Below are positions 43,142 to 50,011 of a stretch of 64,000 bases of DNA, in pieces. How positions within the stretch are numbered: the first letter of the stretch is position 1; the number at the start of each line of letters is the position of its first letter. This DNA is from Streptomyces spiroverticillatus (GTDB taxonomy: Bacteria > Actinomycetota > Actinomycetes > Streptomycetales > Streptomycetaceae). Where the stretch lies: positions 46,137-110,136 of the forward strand of contig BMUX01000022.1 in NCBI GenBank assembly GCA_014650415.1, written 5' to 3'. The position numbers and the translations under genes are program-made. The notes beneath the pieces were generated by a model. That model did not search any database. It saw nothing but the letters and a program-made list of their open reading frames with translations, and had not been told where the DNA came from.

Positions 43142-43837
43142 TCAGCTCAGGTGGAGCTGCTGACCCGGGAAGATGAGGTCGGCGTCGGAGACGACGTCCT
43201 CATTGAGGTCTGCGATGTGCTGCCAGCCGCCCTTGACGTGGTGGCTCTCGGCGATCTTCGAGAGGGTGTCGCCGGCCTGCACCTTGTACTCGCCGTCACC
43301 CTTCTTGATCGGGCCACCGGCCTTGGACTCGACCTTCGGCACCGAGCGGGACTCGCTGCGGGACGCAGCCGGGGCCTCGGAGCGCTTCTTCTCCGCCTTG
43401 GGGGCGGACTGCTTCGAGGACTGCTTCTGGGAGCCGGTGCTGACGCCCGGGTCCACACCGTCGTTGCTCAGGTTGCCGGCACCCGCGCAGGCCCAGGCGC
43501 CGGGGCCCTGGATCTTGAGCAGCTTCTCGGCGGTGGCTATCTGCTGGCCCTTGGTGGCCAGGTCGGCGCGCGGGGCGTACTGGGTGCCGCCGGCCGCGGC
43601 CCACGAGGAGTTCGTGAACTGGAGGCCGCCGTAGTAGCCGTTGCCCGTGTTGATGGACCAGTTGCCGCCGGACTCGCACTGGGCGACGGCGTCCCAGGTG
43701 TCGACGGAGGCGGCGGAGGCCGCGGAGGCCCCCATCAGCGGGGCGGCGACCGCGACACCGGTGACGCCGACGACGGCGGCGGCACGGGTGGCCTTGGACG
43801 GACGGCGGTGCTTGCCCTTGCTGCTGAAAAGCGACAT
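43142..43837 (-). CDS. rpfA: Resuscitation-promoting factor with LysM domain
   Basis: A 231-residue secreted muralytic enzyme. A signal peptide (1-42) is followed by the Rpf transglycosylase domain (about 43-118: WDAVAQCESGGNWSINTGNGYYGGLQF with the catalytic Glu in CESGGNW), a Lys/Ser-rich linker and a C-terminal LysM peptidoglycan-binding domain (about 182-231: YKVQAGDTLSKIAESH, FPGQQLHLS). It cleaves peptidoglycan during spore germination and growth. ATG at 43837 follows GAGGGAA. The long leader contains a c-di-AMP riboswitch, so expression should fall when c-di-AMP is high. Confidence 0.93.
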   Translation of the reverse strand: MSLFSSKGKHRRPSKATRAAAVVGVTGVAVAAPLMGASAASAASVDTWDAVAQCESGGNWSINTGNGYYGGLQFTNSSWAAAGGTQYAPRADLATKGQQIATAEKLLKIQGPGAWACAGAGNLSNDGVDPGVSTGSQKQSSKQSAPKAEKKRSEAPAASRSESRSVPKVESKAGGPIKKGDGEYKVQAGDTLSKIAESHHVKGGWQHIADLNEDVVSDADLIFPGQQLHLS

Positions 43838-43852
43838 GGAAATTCCCTCACC

Positions 43853-44090
43853 GACGCCTTCGAGGTGAGCTGTCGGGTTCGGGCTGTGAGTTCGCCCGGC
43901 CACCGGTCCGGATTCCCGCGCCGCCGGCATTGCTGCCCGCTGCGGCCTTCCGTTTCGGCGGCTTCACCCCAAGCCGTTCCCGTCACGTCTCTCAACGTCC
44001 GGGCCCGGCACTTACCTTGGGTCCCCCGCTCCTGCCTACGGCGCTTTCGCGACGACTGCTTCCGAGGCCCGCCGGCAGGATTCGGCGTGC
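43853..44090 (-). promoter_or_regulatory. ydaO-type cyclic-di-AMP riboswitch upstream of rpfA
   Basis: On the minus strand the leader contains the ydaO/yuaA core elements in order: GCGGGGGACCCAAGGTAA, then CTTGGGGTGAAGCCGC, then GAACCCGACAGCTCACCTCG with AAGGCGTC. A TCCTGCC/GGCAGGA pairing (44080-44074 with 44036-44030) adds a 5' stem. The class senses c-di-AMP and turns genes off, and in Streptomyces it is known to control rpfA. The aptamer ends about 16 bases before the start codon. Confidence 0.88.
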
Positions 44091-44124
44091 GGGCTCCGGT
44101 GCTCACCGGTGGCGAGCGAGGACG

Positions 44125-44154
44125 ACCGTAATCACAGGTGTCCCCGATGTTCAA
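44125..44154 (-). promoter_or_regulatory. Candidate rpfA promoter
   Basis: TTGAAC (44154-44149) and TACGGT (44130-44125) with an 18 bp spacer on the minus strand. Initiation near 44118 would give a leader of about 280 bases, just enough to contain the whole riboswitch. Confidence 0.5.
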
Positions 44155-44235
44155 AGAGGCACATTAGGGACATCCACCCCCTACTTGCCCCCTCCTCCCT
44201 TGCGTTTACGCAGGTCAGAGGGGGCTTACCGGGAG

Positions 44236-44265
44236 TCGCCCCGAGGGACACGCCAGTTGGGGCGA
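44236..44265 (-). terminator. Possible terminator of the second rpf gene
   Basis: TCGCCCC (44236-44242) pairs with GGGGCGA (44259-44265) 50-80 bp after the stop of the upstream rpf gene. Short stem, no T-tract, so a weak call. Confidence 0.4.
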
Positions 44266-44317
44266 AGAGACTCATGTCTCACTTGCGCAAAACCGGACAC
44301 AAGCCCCCCAACCACCC

Positions 44318-45433
44318 CTACTTTTCGCCCTTCTCCGCCTCTTCCGCGACCTTCTCCCCGGCCTTCCCCTCGCCCTTCTTCTCCGCCTTCTCGCTCTCCT
44401 GATCCTCACTCAGATCAAGATGCTGACCAGGCTTGATGAGGTCCGGGTCGGCGCCGACGGACTTCTTGTTGGCCTCGTAGAGCGCGGCCCAGCCGCCGGG
44501 CACCTTCGCCTCGTCCGCGATGTGCCAGAGGTTGTCGCCGGGGCGCACGGTGTACGTACCGGGCTCGGGCGCACTCTGCCCCTTCCCGCCGCCGTCCCGC
44601 GAGGCGTGCCGCCCGGCCTCCGCGCCCCTTTCGAGAGAATCGTCCGGTACGGGGAGGGAGTTCTCCGGCGCGGGCTCGCCCCGGTGCTTGCCGCTGCCGG
44701 GGGCGCTCGGGTCGACGGTGCCCGGGGTGGCGTCGGGCGCGGTCGGGCTCGTGGAGGCGTCGGGGCCGGTACTGGGCGAGACGCTGGAGCCGGGGGTGGG
44801 CTCGGCGGGAGCGGTGGCGTCGCCGGAGGGCGTAGCGGCGTCGGGGGTGGTGCCCGGGTCCGGAGTACGGGTGGGATCGGCGCTCGGGTCCGCGGACGGG
44901 GTCTCCTGGCCGGGCTCGGCGCCCTGTGCCGGGTCCTCGGACTTCGCGGAGTCCGCCGGGGGCGTGGGAGGCGTACGGGAATCGACACCGGCGTCCGCGC
45001 CGGGATCGGCGGCATCCACCCCGCCCTGCCCGGAGCCCGAACCGGAGTGCCCGCCGCCGCCCGGGGCGAGCCCGGATATGACGGCGCAGCTCGGCCAGGC
45101 CTGCGGGCCCTCGGCCTTGAACACCTTCTCGGCGACCTCGATCTGCTGCGAGCGGCTGGCCAGATCGGCACGCGGGGCGTACGAGGCGCCTCCATACCGC
45201 TCCCACTTCTCCTGGGAGAACTGGAGCCCGCCGTAGTACCCGTTGCCCAGGTCGGCGCTCCACGCACCGCCGCTCTCGCACTCGGCGACGCGGTCCCAGG
45301 TGCCGGCCTCGGCCGCACCGGCGCTGGTGGCGCCGAGGAGCGGAATCGCGAGCGCGGAGCCGGTGACCCCGGCGGCGACGACGATTGCGGGGGCCTGACG
45401 CGGGCGGCGGTGTTTACCGTTCCCGGAACGCAT
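44318..45433 (-). CDS. Second Rpf-domain, LysM-containing secreted protein
   Basis: A 371-residue secreted protein. Signal peptide (1-40), Rpf domain (about 42-118: WDRVAECESGGAWSADLGNGYYGGLQF with catalytic Glu), then about 170 residues of Pro/Thr/Ser/Asp-rich repeats, a LysM domain (about 292-340: YTVRPGDNLWHIADEA, KPGQHLDLS) and an acidic/Lys-rich tail. GAAAGG precedes ATG at 45433. It is a close paralogue of rpfA but has a spacer long enough to cross the wall, and its short leader lacks the riboswitch. Confidence 0.9.
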   Translation of the reverse strand: MRSGNGKHRRPRQAPAIVVAAGVTGSALAIPLLGATSAGAAEAGTWDRVAECESGGAWSADLGNGYYGGLQFSQEKWERYGGASYAPRADLASRSQQIEVAEKVFKAEGPQAWPSCAVISGLAPGGGGHSGSGSGQGGVDAADPGADAGVDSRTPPTPPADSAKSEDPAQGAEPGQETPSADPSADPTRTPDPGTTPDAATPSGDATAPAEPTPGSSVSPSTGPDASTSPTAPDATPGTVDPSAPGSGKHRGEPAPENSLPVPDDSLERGAEAGRHASRDGGGKGQSAPEPGTYTVRPGDNLWHIADEAKVPGGWAALYEANKKSVGADPDLIKPGQHLDLSEDQESEKAEKKGEGKAGEKVAEEAEKGEK

Positions 45434-45548
45434 GCGGTTGCCTTTCGCTGACGGTGACTCGGCTTCTGGCGAAACAGCCGGGTCGCCCGTGAACGTAGCC
45501 GCAGTCGAACATCCGTCACAAGTCGATGCAGCGGAGATCACGCAAAGG

Positions 45549-46823
45549 TCACATCCCTGATCCCCCGTCACTTTCTCTCTCTCCCGGGACACTTCCGAAC
45601 TCCACCGGAAGCGTGCGCAGTCCACGCATGATGAGCCCTCCCCGCCACCGCAAATCATCGGATTCCACCGCGAGTCGCAGGTCAGGGAGACGGGTCAGCA
45701 GGGTCGCGAGAGCGGTCTGCGCCTCCAGTCGCGCGAGGGGCGCACCGAGGCAGTAGTGGATGCCGTGGCCGTACCCGAGATGCTGGTTGTCCCGACGGCT
45801 GAGATCGAGGCTGTCCGGATCCTGGAACCGCTCGGGGTCACGGTCGGCGGCCGCGAGCACGACGAGTACGGGGTCACCCTCTCCGATCTCCTGCCCGCCG
45901 AGGGTGAGCGCCTCGGTGGCGTACCGCCAGGTGGCGAGCTCGACGGGCCCGTCGTACCGCAGCAGCTCCTCGACCCCGGTGGCGAGCAGTTCGGTGTCGC
46001 CTCCGGCAAGGGCTTCCTGAAGCCTGCCCCTCTGCCCCGGATTCCGAAGCAGGGCATACACCCCATTACCGATCAAATTGACCGTCGTCTCGAACCCCGC
46101 GAAAAGCAGGATGAACGCCATCGCGGCGGCTTCGTTCTCGGTGAGGTGCTCGCCGTGGTCACTGGCCCGGATCAGATTCGAGATGAGGTCCTCACCCAGG
46201 TCCTCGCGCTTGCGGTGAATCAGCTCGGCCAGATAGTTCCGCATCTTCTTGACCGACCGGGCCACTCCCCCGCGCGGCCCGCCGCCGTGCCGGATCATCA
46301 TCCCGGCCCAGTCCCGGAAGTCGTCCTGGTCCTCGCGCGGCACCCCGAGGAGGTCGCAGATCGCGTAGATCGGCAGCGGAAAGGCGAACTCGTGAATGAG
46401 GTCGGCGGACCCCCGGCCCTCGAAGCGGTCGATGAGCTGATCCGTCAGCTCCTGGACGCGGGGCGCGAACTCGGCGACGGTACGCGGCGTGAACGCCTTC
46501 GACACGAGGCGCCTCAGCCGGGTGTGGTCCGGCGGATCGATGTTCAGCAGGTGCGTCATGAGATCCGCACTGCGCTCTCCGGGAATCCCCGTCTTCCCCT
46601 TCGCATGCGCGGAACCGGCATGGTTCGCCGGATTCTTGCTGAGCCGCTGATCGGCGAGAGCCTGCTTGGCATCCCCGTACCGCGTCACGAGCCAGGCCTC
46701 GACCCCACTGGGCAGCCGGGTCCGATGCACGGGCGAGTGCTCACGGAGCCAGGCGTAGGCGGGGTAAGGGTCGGTGGCGAACTCCCAGGTGAAGAGTTCG
46801 GGGGCGGGGGGTGCGGTGCTCAC
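45549..46823 (-). CDS. Cytochrome P450
   Basis: A 424-residue soluble monooxygenase, resembling the bacterial CYP107-type families. I-helix FILLFAGFETTVNLIG (about 235-250), ExxR region near 285, and heme loop LGYGHGIHYCLGAPLARLEA (Cys near 360) are intact. The GTG at 46823 lacks a good ribosome site but aligns with usual P450 N-termini; no other start is close. No ferredoxin gene is adjacent, so the electron partner is elsewhere. Substrate unknown. Confidence 0.9.
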   Translation of the reverse strand: MSTAPPAPELFTWEFATDPYPAYAWLREHSPVHRTRLPSGVEAWLVTRYGDAKQALADQRLSKNPANHAGSAHAKGKTGIPGERSADLMTHLLNIDPPDHTRLRRLVSKAFTPRTVAEFAPRVQELTDQLIDRFEGRGSADLIHEFAFPLPIYAICDLLGVPREDQDDFRDWAGMMIRHGGGPRGGVARSVKKMRNYLAELIHRKREDLGEDLISNLIRASDHGEHLTENEAAAMAFILLFAGFETTVNLIGNGVYALLRNPGQRGRLQEALAGGDTELLATGVEELLRYDGPVELATWRYATEALTLGGQEIGEGDPVLVVLAAADRDPERFQDPDSLDLSRRDNQHLGYGHGIHYCLGAPLARLEAQTALATLLTRLPDLRLAVESDDLRWRGGLIMRGLRTLPVEFGSVPGERESDGGSGM

Positions 46824-46902
46824 GGGCTCGACGGTAACGGGTGCGGGGGCGTTGCGGGCCCTCGGACCGGAAGGGGGCTGGCTGCCCGGAGGGCATGCCA
46901 CC

Positions 46903-46983
46903 AGGGGCGCGGGGAACTGCGCGACCAGCCACGACACACCCGCCCAGAACAGAGACCCCTGGGTAAAGGGGCGGGACTGGGGC
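46903..46983. repeat. Streptomyces-type dispersed intergenic repeat
   Basis: The segment contains GGGGCGCGGGGAACTGCGCG, which I recognise as a common dispersed element in Streptomyces intergenic DNA, followed by AAAGGGGCGGGACTGGGGC. The latter recurs nearly unchanged at 52547-52565. It fills the 220 bp gap between mazG and the P450. Confidence 0.65.
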
Positions 46984-47043
46984 ACGCGCCGCAGGCAACC
47001 GGGGTGCCGGGCGCGGCACACACGAGGCCCCGCCGCAGGGAGG

Positions 47044-48054
47044 TCAGGCCGACTCGACCGCCAGGATCGCGTCCCGGTAAGCGCGAGCGACCTCTCGCAG
47101 AGCCGTCTCCGGGTCGACCCCCTCGGCCTCCGCCCGCGCTGCCAGGGCGAGAAGTTCGTGCCCGAGGCCGTCCCCCGCCGGAAGCGGCACGGAAAGCCCC
47201 CCGGAACGTACCCGCGAGGACAGCTTGGCCGCGAGGGCCAGGGCGGGCTGGGTGAGGGGGATGCCCTCGGTGACGGAAGTCCGCTGCTTCTCGACGGCCT
47301 TGGTGCGCAGCCAGGTCGCCTTGACGTCCGCAGGGGTCTCCGCGGTCTCGTCGCCGAAGACGTGCGGGTGGCGGTGGATGAGCTTGTCGATGAGGGTGGC
47401 GGCGACGTCGTCGATGGAGAAGGGTTCCTCGCCCGAGTCATCCTCGCCGGAAGCGTCCTCGGCGATCCGCGCATGGAAGATCACTTGGAGAAGTACGTCG
47501 CCCAGTTCCTCGCGGAGTTCCGCGCGGTCGCCCGCCTCGATGGCCTCGACGAGTTCGTACGCCTCCTCGATGCCGTACTTGGCGAGCCCCTTGTGGGTCT
47601 GCTGGGACGACCACGGGCACTCACGCCGGATCCGGTCCATGACCTGGACCAGGTCGAGCAGGCGCGCGCCGGGCAGGTCGTACGAGCCGGGGAGGAGTTC
47701 CAGGTCGGGCATCTGGACGCGGTTCGAGCCGGCGAGGCGGGCCAGGCCGTCCGTCAGCCGGGCGTCCCCCTCACCGGAGCCCTCGGAAGAGGGGAGCACG
47801 ACCACGGTCCGCCCGCCCTCCGCGCAGTAGGCGACCAGTTCCTCCGCCACCGGCACGACCTGCTCGACCCGCACGCCCGCCTCGTACAGATACGGAAGCT
47901 GCGGATGCCCGGCGTCCGCGCACAGCACCCGGTCCGCCGAGCGCAGGGTCTCCCAGGCCGGCCAGGACAGCAGGCCGGGGGCGACCCGGTGGCTGGCGGT
48001 GAGCAGGACGATACGGCCGGGGGCGGGGGGTGCGAGGGGTGCTTCTGTGGTCAC
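47044..48054 (-). CDS. mazG: MazG nucleoside triphosphate pyrophosphohydrolase
   Basis: A 336-residue protein. Residues about 120-230 form a MazG domain: the CPWSSQQTHKGLAKYGIEEAYELVEAIE start and EELGDVLLQVIFHA metal-binding helices. MazG removes pyrophosphate from noncanonical or excess NTPs. The N-terminal 110 residues resemble a decayed tetrapyrrole methylase-like half, as in actinobacterial MazG. Start GTG at 48054; 33 bp separate it from the SurA-like lipoprotein gene upstream. Confidence 0.88.
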   Translation of the reverse strand: MTTEAPLAPPAPGRIVLLTASHRVAPGLLSWPAWETLRSADRVLCADAGHPQLPYLYEAGVRVEQVVPVAEELVAYCAEGGRTVVVLPSSEGSGEGDARLTDGLARLAGSNRVQMPDLELLPGSYDLPGARLLDLVQVMDRIRRECPWSSQQTHKGLAKYGIEEAYELVEAIEAGDRAELREELGDVLLQVIFHARIAEDASGEDDSGEEPFSIDDVAATLIDKLIHRHPHVFGDETAETPADVKATWLRTKAVEKQRTSVTEGIPLTQPALALAAKLSSRVRSGGLSVPLPAGDGLGHELLALAARAEAEGVDPETALREVARAYRDAILAVESA

Positions 48055-48087
48055 CCCTCGACCGTACCCGCGCCGCGTTCCGAAGGG

Positions 48088-48765
48088 CTACGGCACCTGC
48101 TGCGCCCCCGCGTCGGCCGCCGCCTGGGCCTCCTTGTCCTTGGTCTTCTGGACGATCCACGGCGTCTTCTGCGCGACCAGCATGATCTGCTCGTCGTTCC
48201 ACTTGCCGAAGCGCGGATTGACGTTGATCTTCAGGGCCTTGGAGGCCTTGGCGAGGACGGCGGTCATCTTCTGCATGCCCTCGTTGGTGGAGAGGTCCGC
48301 CTGGTGGAGGGCGGCCAGCTTGGTGAGCTGGATGTCGCGGCGGACGGCGGAGTCGATCTGCTCGGGCGCGTACCCCTGGCCGAGCAGGTCGGACTTCAGG
48401 CGTTCCTCGCCGCCCTTCTGCTGGACGGCGGCGGCCCGCGCCTGCTGGATCTCCTTGCGGCTGACCGTGAGGCCCGCGTCCTCGGCGGCGCGTTCGACGA
48501 CCCGGCGGAAGAGGGTGATCTGGAGTTCGGCGCGGGTGAGCTGGCCGGTGCCGCTGATGACTTCCTTGGCCTGCGGGGTCTTGGCCTGCGCCGCCCGTAC
48601 GGCGTTGGACTGGCCCTGGAGGGCGGACACCTCGATGCGCTCGCCGCCGACGATGGCCGCGGCTCCGGGGTGGGACTGGCTGCCGCAGGCGGTGAGGACG
48701 GGGCCTGCGACGAGCAGTCCGGCGGCGGCGAGGAGCGTGGAGCGGGTGCGCGTACGGCGGTGCAA
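48088..48765 (-). CDS. SurA N-terminal domain lipoprotein, probable TTG start
   Basis: A 225-residue secreted lipoprotein. The lipobox LTAC is at about residues 23-26. Residues 35-195 match SurA_N chaperone-like helices (LTRAELQITLFRRVVERAAEDAGLTVSRKEI). It probably helps fold exported proteins. GGGAGG lies 7 bp before the only sensible start, TTG at 48765, with no ATG or GTG available before the signal peptide. It precedes mazG. Confidence 0.83.
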   Translation of the reverse strand: MHRRTRTRSTLLAAAGLLVAGPVLTACGSQSHPGAAAIVGGERIEVSALQGQSNAVRAAQAKTPQAKEVISGTGQLTRAELQITLFRRVVERAAEDAGLTVSRKEIQQARAAAVQQKGGEERLKSDLLGQGYAPEQIDSAVRRDIQLTKLAALHQADLSTNEGMQKMTAVLAKASKALKINVNPRFGKWNDEQIMLVAQKTPWIVQKTKDKEAQAAADAGAQQVP

Positions 48766-48826
48766 AGGGTGCCTCCCGGGGGCGGTGATCGTGCGGCGTT
48801 GCACAACAGCCTTGCGGTTGTTGATG

Positions 48827-49888
48827 TTAGGCAGCCGGAGTGGTCCGGGCCACTGGTTCGACCAACGAGTCGTGTACGAGTGGGGATGCGGCGGCCGGGA
48901 CGCCGTGACCGGGGCTTGGGCGGCTGTTCGTTTCGGGATCGTGGCGGGGTACGTCGGCGTCGGTCTCGCCGACGAGGAAGTGCGGGCGGCGTTTGGCCTC
49001 GTAATAAATGCGGCCGACGTATTCGCCGACGACGCCGAGCAGCACCATCTGCACTCCGGAGAGCGCGGTGACGGCGACGAGGAGGGTGACGTATCCGGGA
49101 GTTTCCACTCCGTTGACGACCGCGACACCGACAATCCACGCGGTGTACGCCATGGCGACGGCGAGCAGGAGGAGTCCCAGATAGAGGGCGGCGCGCAGGG
49201 GTTTGTTGTTGAAGGAAATGACGCCGTCGAGGCCGTAGTTGAGGAGTTTGCCGAAAGTCCACTTGGAGCGGCCCTGTTCGCGTACCGCGTTCTCGTAGGC
49301 GAAGGTCTCCGTCGGATATCCGATCCAGGCGAAGATGCCTTTGGAGAAGCGGTTGTATTCGGTGAGTTTGAGGACGGCGTCGACGGCGCGGCGTGACAGG
49401 AGGCGGAAGTCACCGACGCCGTCGACGAGTTCGACGTCGACAAGTCGATTGACGAAGCGGTAGTAGGCGCGGGCGGTCAGGGTGCGGGTGACGCGGTCGC
49501 CGGCGCGGGTGCGGCGGGCGACGACCTGGTCGTTTCCCTGGGTGTGCAGGGTGATCATGCGGGCGATCAGCTCGGGCGGGTGCTGGAGGTCGGCGTCCAT
49601 GATGACGACCGCGTCGCCGCCCGCGTGCCGCAGTCCGGCGAGCATGGCGGCCTCCTTGCCGAAATTGCGGCTGAAGGAGACGTACCGGACGCGGGAATCC
49701 TCTCCCGCGAGGCAGCGGAGATGGCGGAGTGTTTCGTCGCCGCTGCCGTCGTCGACGTACACGAATTCGAAAGTCAGCCGCTCGGAAAAGGTGGGGGTGA
49801 ACGAGGCGATTTCCCGGGACACGTGCGCGTGGAATCGGCGCACGACCTCCGCCTCGTTGAAACAGGGCACGACGAGGGAGATGAGCAT
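48827..49888 (-). CDS. GtrB/DPM1-like family 2 glycosyltransferase
   Basis: A 353-residue membrane glycosyltransferase. The GT2 catalytic domain (about 1-230) has VVPCFNEAEV, VYVDDGSGDET and IMDADLQHPPE, and two helices follow (about 235-255 and 270-295: LYLGLLLLAVAMAYTAWIV; LLVAVTALSGVQMVLLG), as in enzymes charging undecaprenyl or dolichyl phosphate with a sugar. The tail is Pro/Ala-rich. It is divergent from the YfhO-family gene at 50012, 123 bp away. The sugar is unknown. Confidence 0.9.
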   Translation of the reverse strand: MLISLVVPCFNEAEVVRRFHAHVSREIASFTPTFSERLTFEFVYVDDGSGDETLRHLRCLAGEDSRVRYVSFSRNFGKEAAMLAGLRHAGGDAVVIMDADLQHPPELIARMITLHTQGNDQVVARRTRAGDRVTRTLTARAYYRFVNRLVDVELVDGVGDFRLLSRRAVDAVLKLTEYNRFSKGIFAWIGYPTETFAYENAVREQGRSKWTFGKLLNYGLDGVISFNNKPLRAALYLGLLLLAVAMAYTAWIVGVAVVNGVETPGYVTLLVAVTALSGVQMVLLGVVGEYVGRIYYEAKRRPHFLVGETDADVPRHDPETNSRPSPGHGVPAAASPLVHDSLVEPVARTTPAA

Positions 49889-50011
49889 GTGCCATGGGAG
49901 CGCGGCCAGATGACGTTCTTTCAGGAGTCGGATGACGGGGAAAGGGCGGTTCGGTTAACGGAATCGCGGGGTGGTGGTGAAAGGGCCGGTGACGTGTTTA
50001 CGGTCGGTTCC

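Noticed and set aside
43838..44160. A short + strand frame over the rpfA leader
   Set aside because: The conserved RNA elements of the riboswitch on the minus strand explain the sequence better than a protein.
45434..45548. Possible second riboswitch before the other rpf gene
   Set aside because: The gap is 115 bp and lacks the GACAGCT-ACCTCG and GGGGTGAA cores.
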